From positions 1 through 64,000 of the forward strand of contig CAYQQO010000002.1 of assembly GCA_964420115.1 (NCBI GenBank): a DNA stretch of 64,000 bases, read 5' to 3'. The notes beneath the pieces were generated by a model. It saw only the letters and a list, made by a program, of their open reading frames with translations. It had not been told where the DNA came from and did not search any database. How positions within the stretch are numbered: the first letter of the stretch is position 1; the number at the start of each line of letters is the position of its first letter. Both the position numbers and the translations under genes were made by a program. Shown here piece by piece: positions 23,804 through 31,856 of the stretch. Origin of the DNA: CAYQQO01 sp964420115. Its GTDB lineage: Bacteria > Patescibacteriota > Minisyncoccia > Portnoybacterales > UBA2143.

Positions 23804-24848
23804 TTCTTCTGTTTCTTTGTTGTTGCTTAAAAAACAAGGATATCAGCCAATTGGAGTTTCTTTAAAATATTCTGCTTGGCAGAGTAAAAAAAATAAAATT
23901 CAGGAAAATAGCTGCTGTTCTAAGGAATCTTTTTCTATTGCAAAAAAAGTGTGCCAAAAATTAAAAGTTCCTTATCATATTGTTGACTGCCGTGTTGATT
24001 TTAAGGAAAAAGTTATTGGTTATTTTATAAAACTTTTAAAAAAGAAAAAGACACCCAGTCCCTGCCTTATCTGCAATCGTTTAGTTAAGTTTAAGGAGCT
24101 GTTTACTTTTGCTAAAATGAGAGGCGCTGATTATGTGGCAACAGGCCATTACGCAAGAGTGAAAAGAAACAAGGGAGGCGCATACGAGCTTTTAAGAGCA
24201 AAAGACAAAACCAAAGACCAAAGCTATTTTCTTTGTCTTTTAACCCAAAAACATCTTTCAAAAACAATTTTTCCTTTGGGTGGTTATACCAAAGAAGAGG
24301 TTTATCAGATTGCTAAAAAAGAAGGTTTTAAATTTTTTGAAAAAAAGAAACAAAGCCAGGATTTATGTTTTGTCTCTCGGCAATCAATGCCACATTTTTT
24401 AGAAGAAAAAATAGGTTTTCAGCTGGGAGAAATTATTGATAAAAAAGGAAATATTTTAGGCCGGCATCAGGGACTTCATTTCTACACCATAGGGCAGAGA
24501 AAAAAAATTTCTTTAGTTGGCGGACCATGGTGGGTAATTGGCTATAATAAAAAGAAAAATCAGTTAATTGTCACCAATAACCAAAATGACCCAGCTCTTT
24601 CAGGTAAAAGTGTTATTCTCTCTAATTGTCATTTTGTTTCCGGCTTTCCTCCTAAAAAATCAATTAATGTCAAAGCTAAGACAAGAGTTGGTCAAAAATT
24701 GGCAGAGGCAAAATTATACCCTCTTCAAAAAAAGAAAATTAAATTAGTTTTTGAGTCTTCCCAAAAAGCAATTACTCCGGGCCAATGGGCTGTTTTTTAT
24801 AAGGATAATGTCTGTTTGGGGGGAGGGTTAATTGAAAAATCTTTTTAA
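23751..24848 (+). CDS. mnmA: tRNA-specific 2-thiouridylase
   Basis: 365 residues. ATP pyrophosphatase P-loop SGGVDSS at 14-20, the catalytic cysteine region TPSPCLICNRLVKF (about 100-113) and the second one SQDLCFVS, followed by DKKGNILGRHQGLHFYTIGQR, give a full MnmA order: N-type ATPase, central domain, C-terminal beta barrel. It thiolates U34 in tRNAs for Lys, Glu and Gln. It begins inside the glycosylase gene by 53 bases and abuts the frameshifted redox gene, so it belongs to the same gene string. Confidence 0.95.
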   Translation: MVKKNIPKVVVGLSGGVDSSVSLLLLKKQGYQPIGVSLKYSAWQSKKNKIQENSCCSKESFSIAKKVCQKLKVPYHIVDCRVDFKEKVIGYFIKLLKKKKTPSPCLICNRLVKFKELFTFAKMRGADYVATGHYARVKRNKGGAYELLRAKDKTKDQSYFLCLLTQKHLSKTIFPLGGYTKEEVYQIAKKEGFKFFEKKKQSQDLCFVSRQSMPHFLEEKIGFQLGEIIDKKGNILGRHQGLHFYTIGQRKKISLVGGPWWVIGYNKKKNQLIVTNNQNDPALSGKSVILSNCHFVSGFPPKKSINVKAKTRVGQKLAEAKLYPLQKKKIKLVFESSQKAITPGQWAVFYKDNVCLGGGLIEKSF

Positions 24849-26101
24849 GTGACCATAAAAAAAATTATTATTTTTCTTTTAATAGCCGCTTTTTTTCTTA
24901 ATTTAGCTGATTTTGCTTTGGCCCAAGAAAGGCCGGTTCAAGAAAAGGAAGTTAATTTACACTTTTTTTACGGGAGCACCTGTCCTCATTGTAAAAAAGC
25001 AGAGGCATTTTTAGAGAAAATAGAAGCTAAATATCCCTTACTTGAAATAGAAAGATACGAGGTTTATGCCAATAAAGAAAATGCTCAGCTTCTTTCTGAT
25101 ATTTTTGAGTCCTGTCAGGAGCCCGGTCCGCCAAGAGTGCCAGCTATTTTTATCGGCGGCGAAGTGATTGTCGGTTATTTGGGCGACCAGACAACAGGTA
25201 GACAGATTGAAGAAGCTGTTAAAGATTGTTTGGCAAATGAATGTCTTGACCCTTTGGCTAATATTAATGAGTGCGCTTTGTGCCAGTGCCAAGAAGGAGA
25301 AGAATGTCCTTGTCAGGAATGTGATTGTCAGCCAAAAGAGATGGGAGACCAAATCATTGACTATCCAATAATAGGGGAAATTAACCTTTCTGAATTATCT
25401 CTGCCTGCTTTGACTGTTGTTTTAGCCAGCTTGGACGGCTTTAACCCTGCGCTATGTGGGTTCCCTTATTTTTAATCGCCCTTTTGATTAATGTAGGTTC
25501 ACGCAGAAAAATATGGCTTATCGGCGGAACATTTATTCTTGTTTCTAGTATTGTTTACTACTTGCTTTTAACCGCTTGGCTTAATTTATTTTTAGCTATT
25601 AGTTATGTCACCGCTACCAGAATTATTATTGGCACAGCTGCTTTATTAGCCGGTTTTTGGCAAATAAGAAAGTTTTTAAAATACAAACTAGGCGTTTGCG
25701 AGGTAACGCCTATTGGCACAAAGCGGCATGAGCGTTTAGTCCAAAAAATAAAAGAGGTGGTTAGTTCAAGAGCATTGCCAGCTAGCTTTTTGGGAGTAGT
25801 TGCTTTAGCTTTTGGCGTTAATATAATTGAATTTTTTTGTTCAGCCGGTCTGCCTGCTGTTTACACCCGCATATTAAGTTTGAGCGATTTGGGCGCTTTA
25901 ACTTATTATTTATATCTTTTGCTCTACACTTTTGTTTTTATGCTTGATGATTTAATAATTTTTGGCATCGCCATAATAACGTTGCGGCAAATTGGTTTTA
26001 CAGAAAAATATCAGAAGTGGAATATGTTAATTGGCGGTCTTGTTATTCTTTTTCTCGGGCTGGTGCTTCTTTTCAAGCCGGACTTTTTAGTTTTTGGATA
26101 A
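24849..26101 (+). pseudogene. frameshifted paralogue of the thioredoxin-DsbD fusion
   Basis: The first frame (GTG 24849, stop 25475) has a signal peptide, a secreted thioredoxin domain with C-P-H-C (STCPHCKKAEAF), an acidic Cys-rich linker, and then breaks at GFNPALCG. The next frame carries the rest of a DsbD-like membrane domain (from MWVPLFLIALLINVGS to the end at 26101), including FCSAGLPAVY. Sliding back one base inside CCT (about 25446-25448) restores the motif NPCAMW, so a single lost base sits exactly at the membrane catalytic cysteine. The joined protein would be about 416 residues, matching the intact gene at 3551. Either loss, error or frameshift decoding. Confidence 0.82.
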
Positions 26102-26104
26102 AAG

Positions 26105-26124
26105 AGCAAAAGAAATTTTGCTCA
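26105..26124 (+). repeat. small perfect hairpin GAGCAAAA-GAAA-TTTTGCTC
   Basis: Eight-base perfect stem with a GAAA tetraloop directly after the redox pseudogene, upstream of the large terminator. Confidence 0.7.
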
Positions 26125-26133
26125 ATTCGTTTA

Positions 26134-26193
26134 GCCCTGATCAAGGTTTTGCCTGCCCAGAAAAACGGCGAACCTTGGTCAGGGCTTTTTTTA
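26134..26193 (+). terminator. long-stem rho-independent terminator
   Basis: AGCCCTGATCAAGGTT pairs with AACCTTGGTCAGGGCT (one G-U pair) around a 22-base loop, then a T run. It ends the string of genes starting at the pyrophosphatase. Confidence 0.9.
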
Positions 26194-26234
26194 TTTTTAT
26201 AATTTAAAAGTGGATTTTCAATAAAGTATTTTTT

Positions 26235-26243
26235 TGGTAGAAT
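26235..26243 (+). promoter_or_regulatory. extended -10 promoter, leaderless phosphomannomutase
   Basis: TGGTAGAAT, hexamer TAGAAT at 26238-26243. The ATG at 26250 is six bases after the box, at the expected transcription start, with no Shine-Dalgarno. Confidence 0.65.
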
Positions 26244-26249
26244 AAAAAT

Positions 26250-27596
26250 ATGTCTATAGATAGAAGTATTTTTAGAGCTTATGATATTCGGGGTAAATAT
26301 CCCGACCAGATAAACGAAGAAACCGTTTATAAAATTGGCCGTGTTTTTGTTGGGTTTTTAAAAACAGACGAGGTGATTGTCGGCCGCGACGTCAGAGAAT
26401 CCGCCCCGGCTCTTTTTGAATCTTTAGTTAGGGGGATTATTGAAGCTGGCGCTAATGTTATTGATATCGGGCAAGTCAGCATTGGCGCTTTGTATTTTGC
26501 TTCGGGTAAATTGGACAAACCGGCTATTATGATAACCGGTTCTCATTTAGGGAAAGAGTATAATGGTTTAAAATTATGCCGCAACGGGGCAGAGCCGATT
26601 GGCCGGGGGGGGGAGCTGGAAGAGATTTGCAAAATAGCTTATAAATATGAATCATTAGAAAAAAAAGAATCAGTTCAAGGGAGAGTTATTGAAGAAAATA
26701 TTTTAAAGGATTATATTCCTCATGTTCTAAGTTTTGTTGATAAAAATTCTTTAAAGCCATTTAATGTGTCTATTGATGCTGGCAATGGTGTAGCCGGCAA
26801 AATAGTTCCTTTGGTTTTTAATGATTTACCTTTTAAAATCGCCCCTTTGTATTTTGAACTGGATGGATCTTTTCCTCATCATTTACCTAACCCAAAAGAG
26901 CTGGCTAATTTGGCTGATTTACAAAAAACAGTTTTATCAGAAAAATCTGATTTAGGTATGGCTTTTGATGGCGATGGAGACAGAGTCTTTTTTGTGGATG
27001 AGAAGGGGAAAGCGATAAGAAGTTCTTTAATTATATCTCTTTTAGTTGAGGAAATTCTTAAGAGAAGTCCGGCAGTGAAGATAGTCTATAATGTTTCCTG
27101 CGGCAGAATTGTCAAAGAAACAATTGAAAAAAATGGGGGAGACCCAATTATAGAAAAAGTAGGACATTCTTTTATTAAGGCAAAAATGAAAGAATGCGGA
27201 GCTGTTTTCGGCGGCGAAGCGTCAGGCCATTATTATTTTAAAGAAAACTTTAGGGCGGAAAGCGGGGCAATCGTCGCTTTAATGGTTTTAGAAATTCTTT
27301 CTAAAAAAGAAAAGTCATTTTCAGAAATTTTAAAACCTTTTGATAAATATTTTGCTATTGAGGAGCATAATTTTAAGACGGAGGATAAGGATGGAGTTAT
27401 TAGGAGGCTTGAGAAAAATTACGCCAACGCCGTAATTTCTCATTTAGACGGCTTGAGCGTTGAATGCCCCGACTGGTGGTTTAATATTAGGCCTTCCAAT
27501 ACCGAACCACTTTTGCGTCTTAATTTAGAGGCGAAGAATAAAAAAATATTGGACGATAAATTCGCCGAGATAAATTGGTTAGTAAGGAAGAAATGA
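26250..27596 (+). CDS. phosphomannomutase/phosphoglucomutase
   Basis: 448 residues of the alpha-D-phosphohexomutase family. N-terminal FRAYDIRG, metal site DGDGDR (about 237-242), sugar loop GGEASGHYYF, and the C-terminal phosphate loop RPSNTEPLLR are all in place. The active-site serine loop reads MITGSHLGKEYNG where most members have TASHNPxxYNG; the serine and histidine are kept, but the A and NP positions differ. It interconverts 1- and 6-phosphates of mannose or glucose for nucleotide-sugar supply, perhaps feeding the TreT-like glycosyltransferase. Transcribed alone between its own promoter and terminator. Confidence 0.92.
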   Translation: MSIDRSIFRAYDIRGKYPDQINEETVYKIGRVFVGFLKTDEVIVGRDVRESAPALFESLVRGIIEAGANVIDIGQVSIGALYFASGKLDKPAIMITGSHLGKEYNGLKLCRNGAEPIGRGGELEEICKIAYKYESLEKKESVQGRVIEENILKDYIPHVLSFVDKNSLKPFNVSIDAGNGVAGKIVPLVFNDLPFKIAPLYFELDGSFPHHLPNPKELANLADLQKTVLSEKSDLGMAFDGDGDRVFFVDEKGKAIRSSLIISLLVEEILKRSPAVKIVYNVSCGRIVKETIEKNGGDPIIEKVGHSFIKAKMKECGAVFGGEASGHYYFKENFRAESGAIVALMVLEILSKKEKSFSEILKPFDKYFAIEEHNFKTEDKDGVIRRLEKNYANAVISHLDGLSVECPDWWFNIRPSNTEPLLRLNLEAKNKKILDDKFAEINWLVRKK

Positions 27597-27597
27597 C

Positions 27598-27626
27598 AAA
27601 ACCGCTCAAAATGAGCGGTTTTTTAT
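27598..27626 (+). terminator. rho-independent terminator
   Basis: AAAACCGCTC and its complement with a five-base loop and a T run, directly after the phosphomannomutase stop; the trpS gene ends on the opposite strand 21 bases beyond. Confidence 0.85.
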
Positions 27627-27646
27627 TGTGACGGTTTTTACGGGGT

Positions 27647-28624
27647 CTATATCAGTCCCATTTTTTGTTTTACTTCCTTTATTGTTTTTTGGGCAATAGG
27701 CCTTGCTTTTTTAGCGCCGTTTTCTAATATTTTCTTAATTTTATCAGGGTTCTTTTCCAGTATTTTTTTCTTTTCCTGGAATGGTTTTAATTTCTTGATT
27801 ATTATCTCAGCCAAATCATTTTTAAAGTCGCCATATCCCTTGTTTTTGTATTTTTTTTCAATCCTATCGTATGAAAGTCCAGAAAAAGACGAATAAATAG
27901 AGATTAAATTGGAAATAGCTGGTTTTTTAGGGCCGTGTTTGATTTCGCTCCCTGAATCTGTTACTGCTTTTTTAACTTTTTCTCTTATTACAGAAGGAGA
28001 GTCAGTTAGAAAAAGGCATCCTTGGGGAATGCTTTTAGACATTTTCTGGCTTGGTTCTGCCAAGGACATTATTCTGGCGAGTGTTTTATGGATGTCAGCT
28101 TCAGGAACAACAAATATTTTGCCATGTTGATTATTGAATTTTCTGGCAATAGTCCTTGTTAGTTCTATGTGCTGTTTTTGGTCTTCGCCGACAGGGACTA
28201 AATTAGTTTTGTAAAGTAATATATCAGCGGCCATTAAAACAGGATAATTAAAAAGGCCCATATTAATATTTTTTTTGAATTGCTTTGCCTTGTCTTTAAG
28301 TTGGGTCATTCTTTCCAATTCAGCAATAGGAGTGATTGTATTTAAAAGCCAAGTTAATTCTGTGTGTTCGGGAATATGTGATTGGACAAAAAGAATGCAT
28401 TTTTTAGGGCTAAGCCCGACTGCTAAATAGGTGGTTGCCAGATCAAAAATATTTTTCTGCATATTTGGTGATGAATCAGGATTGGTTAAGGCGTGCAGGT
28501 CAACAATGCAAAAAATTGAATCATATTTATTCTGAAGGGCAACCCAGTTTTTAATAGCCCCTAAGTAGTTGCCAATATGGATAGAGCCGGTTGGCTGAAT
28601 GCCGCTAAATATTCTTTTTTTCAT
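27647..28624 (-). CDS. trpS: tryptophanyl-tRNA synthetase
   Basis: About 325 residues, class I aminoacyl-tRNA synthetase. Signature SIHIGNYLG near residue 14 is the HIGH motif, and QKMSKSIPQG is the KMSKS loop. Between them VDLHALT, PVGEDQKQH (tryptophan pocket) and the C-terminal helices are as in bacterial TrpRS. It charges tRNA-Trp, whose gene is at 32635. I chose the internal ATG at 28624, which gives the common start MKKRIFSGIQPTG; an upstream in-frame ATG at 28642 would add six residues. Either start overlaps the end of prfA by about 20-40 bases, so the two are translationally linked. Confidence 0.94.
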   Translation of the reverse strand: MKKRIFSGIQPTGSIHIGNYLGAIKNWVALQNKYDSIFCIVDLHALTNPDSSPNMQKNIFDLATTYLAVGLSPKKCILFVQSHIPEHTELTWLLNTITPIAELERMTQLKDKAKQFKKNINMGLFNYPVLMAADILLYKTNLVPVGEDQKQHIELTRTIARKFNNQHGKIFVVPEADIHKTLARIMSLAEPSQKMSKSIPQGCLFLTDSPSVIREKVKKAVTDSGSEIKHGPKKPAISNLISIYSSFSGLSYDRIEKKYKNKGYGDFKNDLAEIIIKKLKPFQEKKKILEKNPDKIKKILENGAKKARPIAQKTIKEVKQKMGLI

Positions 28625-29348
28625 TTTTTTCTTTTTTGGCAAATGCCTTAATGATCGGTTTTAAATCGCCGTCAATAATTTTGTCCAATTGATGCCACGA
28701 TTTATTAATTCTGTGGTCGGTGATTCTGTTCTGGGGGAAATTATATGTCCTTATCTTTTCCGCGCGCATAGAAGAACCGATTTGCTGGCGTCTTTGGTCT
28801 CCCAAGCGAGCCATTTCTTCAGCTTTTTTTTTTGCCAATAATCGCGCCCTTAACACTTTCATTGCTCTTTCTTTGTTGGCTTGTTGTGTTCTTTCTTCCT
28901 GACAGAAAACCATTATGCCTGTTGGTCTATGGGTAATTCTGACAGCTGATTCGCGGCGGTTGACATATTGGCCGCCTGGCCCCGAAGCGCGCAAAACATC
29001 AATTTTAATATCGTTCGGGTTAATTTTTATTTCCGTCTCGCTTGCTTCCGGTAGAACTACCACTGAAGCAGTGGAGGTATGGGTGCGTCCTGATTTTTCA
29101 GTTGTCGGGATGCGTTGGACGCGATGGACGCCGGCCTCCTGCTTTAGTTTTTCATAAGCATTATCTCCCTTTATTTCAAAAACTATTTCCCTATAACCAT
29201 TCAGGGCTGATTGATGGCTTTCCAGTTTTGTTGTTTCCCAGTTGTTTTTTTCGGCAAAACGGGAATACATCCTGAAAAGATTAGCGGCAAAAAGAGCAGC
29301 TTCTTCACCGCCTGTCCCAGCCCTTATTTCTATAATAGTCCCCTTCAT
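28605..29348 (-). CDS. prfA: peptide chain release factor 1, without N-terminal domain
   Basis: 247 residues; usual RF1 is about 355-360. It begins at KGTIIEIRAGTGGEEAALF, which is roughly residue 110 of a full RF1, so domain 1 is missing. The stop-codon recognition tripeptide P-T-T (81-83, in RIPTTEKSGR) is of the PxT class of RF1, and the peptidyl-tRNA hydrolysis loop GGQ is at 125-127. It should end translation at UAA and UAG. Start at 29348 overlaps the rpmE stop by four bases, so an upstream start can be excluded in this order. Minus-strand string rpmE-prfA-trpS. Confidence 0.92.
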   Translation of the reverse strand: MKGTIIEIRAGTGGEEAALFAANLFRMYSRFAEKNNWETTKLESHQSALNGYREIVFEIKGDNAYEKLKQEAGVHRVQRIPTTEKSGRTHTSTASVVVLPEASETEIKINPNDIKIDVLRASGPGGQYVNRRESAVRITHRPTGIMVFCQEERTQQANKERAMKVLRARLLAKKKAEEMARLGDQRRQQIGSSMRAEKIRTYNFPQNRITDHRINKSWHQLDKIIDGDLKPIIKAFAKKEKNEKKNI

Positions 29349-29584
29349 TTTTGTTTCTTTGGTTTAAGGCCCAGTTTGCCACTGCGCTTGGCTAATCTTT
29401 TTCTGAATTTTTCTACCTGGCCTGTTTCAATAATTTTTTCTTTGCCAGTGTAAAAAGGATGGCAGGCAGAGCAAATTTCTACGCTCATCTCCGGCTGGTG
29501 GGTAGAGCCAATTTTAAAAACAGCCCCGCAGGCGCACTTAATTTTAGCGTCGTTATAATATTTGGGATGAATATCTTTTTTCAT
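29345..29584 (-). CDS. rpmE: ribosomal protein bL31
   Basis: 79 residues. KKDIHPKYYNDAKIKCACGAVF with C-A-C and, later, VEICSACHPFYTGK give the zinc-binding (C+) form of bL31 and the PFYTGK signature. A basic C-terminal extension KKQK is present. It joins the large-subunit central protuberance. It is the first gene of a minus-strand string with prfA and trpS. The intergenic region of about 50 bases to the promoter at 29634 is divergent. Confidence 0.95.
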   Translation of the reverse strand: MKKDIHPKYYNDAKIKCACGAVFKIGSTHQPEMSVEICSACHPFYTGKEKIIETGQVEKFRKRLAKRSGKLGLKPKKQK

Positions 29585-29633
29585 TGTTTTTTATCATAGC
29601 AGATTAGGATTAAATAGGCAAGTATAAAAGGCG

Positions 29634-29662
29634 TTGACAAAAGAGCGCGAGCAAAGTATATT
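29634..29662 (+). promoter_or_regulatory. consensus promoter for a tiny basic protein gene
   Basis: TTGACA at 29634-29639, 17-base spacer, TATATT at 29657-29662. The start of the small gene at 29739 is about 70 bases downstream, with an AAGGAGGAGGA ribosome binding site in between. Confidence 0.8.
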
Positions 29663-29738
29663 ATTAAAGGTTCTTAAAACAAGATGTAATAGATGAGTAA
29701 GATAGCAGGTAAATAACAACGAAAAAAGGAGGAGGAGA

Positions 29739-29900
29739 ATGGGGCTTGCGACTGCAAAGAAGAAAAAGAGAACAGCGAGAAAAAAGAAAACAAAAGAGGT
29801 TAAAACAGGAACTAGGACGGGGACAAAAAAGATAAAACAGACAAGGGTAAATTTGCGCTGTGAGCCAGTCATTTGTTTGGCTGGCTCTTTTCTTAACTAA
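29739..29900 (+). CDS. 53-residue Lys/Arg-rich protein
   Basis: An ATG frame of 53 residues, about half Lys, Arg or Thr: MGLATAKKKKRTARKKKTKE then VKTGTRTGTKKIKQTRVNLR and a short neutral tail. The ribosome binding site AAGGAGGAGGAG is strong and five bases from the ATG, and a consensus promoter lies upstream. Such Lys-rich tails resemble histone-H1-like or nucleoid-associated peptides. The last 12 codons overlap the terminator stem at 29862-29893, which is unusual for a coding end. It may be a real DNA- or RNA-binding peptide; an untranslated RNA is the alternative. Confidence 0.6.
   Translation: MGLATAKKKKRTARKKKTKEVKTGTRTGTKKIKQTRVNLRCEPVICLAGSFLN
29862..29893 (+). terminator. rho-independent terminator overlapping the small ORF end
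   Basis: GAGCCAGTC and GGCTGGCTC pair across an eight-base loop (one G-U), followed by a T run. It lies inside the 3' end of the 53-residue frame. Confidence 0.8.
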
Positions 29901-29905
29901 AAATA

Positions 29906-29933
29906 TTGCCATAATTTTGGAATGTGCTATACT
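29906..29933 (+). promoter_or_regulatory. promoter of rpsB-tsf
   Basis: TTGCCA at 29906-29911, 16-base spacer, TATACT at 29928-29933 with an upstream TG (extended -10). The rpsB ATG at 29948 is 15 bases after the -10 and has no Shine-Dalgarno. Confidence 0.6.
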
Positions 29934-29947
29934 GTTTTTACAATAAA

Positions 29948-30712
29948 ATGATAAAAAAACTCATTAAGAAAGAGAAAACTAAAAAAGAAAACAAACCCGC
30001 CTCTGGCGGTTCTGCTTCTGGCGGGAAGGCAGAGGACATAGAAAAGCTTATACCCAGCCTGGAAGAAATGCTAAAAGCAGGGGCTCATTTTGGGCATCGG
30101 ACCACCAAATGGCATCCTAATATGGAAGAGTATATTTTCACCCAAAGGGAAAATGTCCATGTGATTGATTTAGAAAAGAGCAGGGAGCAGATGGCTGATG
30201 CCTTAAAGTTTCTTAGAAAGATTAAAGCACAAAAAGGTGTGATTCTTTTTATTGGAACAAAGACAGTGGCCAAAGAAATTATCAGCCAGTCAGCAAAAGA
30301 ATGTAAAATGCCTTATGTCGCAGAAAAGTGGGTTGGCGGCACATTAACAAATTTCAAAGTGATCTCTGACCGGTTGGAATATTTTAGAAACTTGAAAAAC
30401 AAGGAGAAGACAGGGGAATTGAAAAAATATACTAAAAAAGAACAGCACGATTTTAGAGTAGAATTGGATAAACTTGAAAAACAATTTGGCGGAATTAAAA
30501 ATTTAACTAAATTGCCTGATGCTATGATGGTTGTCGATATTCATAAAGAAAAATTGGCTGTCAAAGAAGCAGGGATGATGGGGATACCGGTAGTCGGACT
30601 ATGTGATACAGACGCAGATCCTTCTTCTATTGACTATCCTGTCCCGGTCAATGATGATGCGATTACTTCTTTAACGTTAATATTTAAGATGATCGTTGAT
30701 GCGTTAAAGTGA
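29948..30712 (+). CDS. rpsB: ribosomal protein uS2
   Basis: About 254 residues. MLKAGAHFGHRTTKWHPNM, VIDLEKSREQM, WVGGTLTNFKVI, PDAMMVVDIHKE and PVVGLCDTDADPSSIDYPVPVNDDA are the standard uS2 blocks, so the core is complete. The N-terminus has a 35-residue Lys/Ser/Gly-rich extension, KKENKPASGGSASGGKAED, encoded by a CCGCC-TCT-GGCGG palindrome (29997-30009) and a second copy of its right half. ATG 29948 is the first start after the promoter. It is cotranscribed with tsf. Confidence 0.95.
   Translation: MIKKLIKKEKTKKENKPASGGSASGGKAEDIEKLIPSLEEMLKAGAHFGHRTTKWHPNMEEYIFTQRENVHVIDLEKSREQMADALKFLRKIKAQKGVILFIGTKTVAKEIISQSAKECKMPYVAEKWVGGTLTNFKVISDRLEYFRNLKNKEKTGELKKYTKKEQHDFRVELDKLEKQFGGIKNLTKLPDAMMVVDIHKEKLAVKEAGMMGIPVVGLCDTDADPSSIDYPVPVNDDAITSLTLIFKMIVDALK
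29997..30025 (+). repeat. CCGCC-GGCGG palindromic repeat inside rpsB
   Basis: CCGCC TCT GGCGG at 29997-30009, followed by another TCTGGCGGG at 30017-30025, inside the N-terminal extension of S2. A related palindrome, CCGCC AAA GGCGG, is at 46144-46156 in an intergenic region, so this looks like a genome-wide small repeat that can be inserted in frame. Confidence 0.6.
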
Positions 30713-30721
30713 TTAAAATAT

Positions 30722-31171
30722 ATGATTTCAGCCCAACAAATTAAAAATCTTCGTCAAAAAACAGGCCTTTCAGTAATGGATTGTAAAAATGCCCTGGAAG
30801 AAGCAGAAGGCAATGAAGAAAAGGCAGTAAAGATTTTAGAAAAAAAAGGCAAGTCAGACGCGATTAAGAAAGCTCAGCGGGAAGCTAAAGAAGGGTTAAT
30901 TGAGGCCTATGTTCATAGCACTGGTAAAGTTGGAGTAATTCTGGAATTGAATTGCGAGACCGACTTTGTGGCAAAAAATAATGATTTTAAGGAATTGGCC
31001 CATGATATTGCTATGCACATTGCGGCAATGGCTCCCGAAGACGAAGGAGAACTTTTATCACAGCCATTTATTAAAGACGAACAGAAAAGTATTAAGGATT
31101 TGATAGAAGAAACTATTGCTAAATTAGGGGAAAATATTAAGATAAAGAAGTTTGTTCGTCTGGAAATATGA
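30722..31171 (+). CDS. tsf: elongation factor Ts, short form
   Basis: 149 residues; most EF-Ts are 200-300. The N-terminal UBA-like part LRQKTGLSVMDCKNALEEAEGN and the core ELNCETDFVAKNNDFKELAHDIAMHIAA are clear, and the tail ends INIKIKKFVRLE-like as in the C-terminal strand of the core. Only one of the two core subdomains is present, as in Thermus/cyanobacterial-type short EF-Ts. It recycles EF-Tu-GDP. It follows rpsB by nine bases. Its end overlaps the next gene by four bases. Confidence 0.94.
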   Translation: MISAQQIKNLRQKTGLSVMDCKNALEEAEGNEEKAVKILEKKGKSDAIKKAQREAKEGLIEAYVHSTGKVGVILELNCETDFVAKNNDFKELAHDIAMHIAAMAPEDEGELLSQPFIKDEQKSIKDLIEETIAKLGENIKIKKFVRLEI

Positions 31172-31851
31172 CTCTTAATCTTATCCTCTATATTATTATT
31201 GCTGTCAGTATAGTTGGCTTGGGTATTATTGTTTTCCGCAAAATGCCTGTTTTGTCTCGTTTATCAGATGAAGAAATTATTATTCTTAGCAGGAAAAAGG
31301 GATTAATTCAGCGGATAAAAGAACTTGACTACAAACAGCATTGGCTTAATTTTATCATCGGGCTTGAGAAATTTCTCAGAAGAGGGAAAATAATATCTTT
31401 AAAAACAGAAAATTTATTAGGCCGTTGGAGTGATAGCTTAAGGAGAAAATCGCAGTTAATGGCTCAAAAGTCAAAAGAGTGGATTAAGCATAAAGAAGCG
31501 AAAAGACGAGAAGTTAAAGAAAGTCCAGCCAGTGAGACAAAGCATGAAATTTCTGTTAAGATAGACAAGGAAGAAGAAAGCATTAAGCCGATTATTATAG
31601 ACGATGAAGAAGCCGATGATTTGCCTATTAGTGAACTGAAAAAGCCGATTGAAGAAGAGCAGAAGTGGATAAATTTGATTGTTGAAAATCCTCAAAACAT
31701 TACTGCTTATAAACTTTTGGGTCTGCTTTATTGGAAACAGCATAATTATACTGATGCTAAAGCATCATTGGGAATGGCGGTTCGCTTGGGTTCACGCGAC
31801 AAAAAAGTTTCTGAGGTATTAGAAGAATTAAAGAAAATGGGGGTAAAATAG
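31168..31851 (+). CDS. membrane-anchored protein with C-terminal TPR-like segment
   Basis: 227 residues. One N-terminal helix (about 4-22), then a basic, charged region with a long acidic stretch (EEESIKPIIIDDEEADDL), and a C-terminal part LIVENPQNITAYKLLGLLYW / DAKASLGMAVRLG that fits one or two tetratricopeptide repeats. It may tether a TPR adaptor to the membrane; the partner is not known. Start codon overlaps the tsf stop (ATGA). A tRNA cluster follows five bases after the stop. Confidence 0.7.
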   Translation: MTLNLILYIIIAVSIVGLGIIVFRKMPVLSRLSDEEIIILSRKKGLIQRIKELDYKQHWLNFIIGLEKFLRRGKIISLKTENLLGRWSDSLRRKSQLMAQKSKEWIKHKEAKRREVKESPASETKHEISVKIDKEEESIKPIIIDDEEADDLPISELKKPIEEEQKWINLIVENPQNITAYKLLGLLYWKQHNYTDAKASLGMAVRLGSRDKKVSEVLEELKKMGVK

Positions 31852-31856
31852 CCTTG

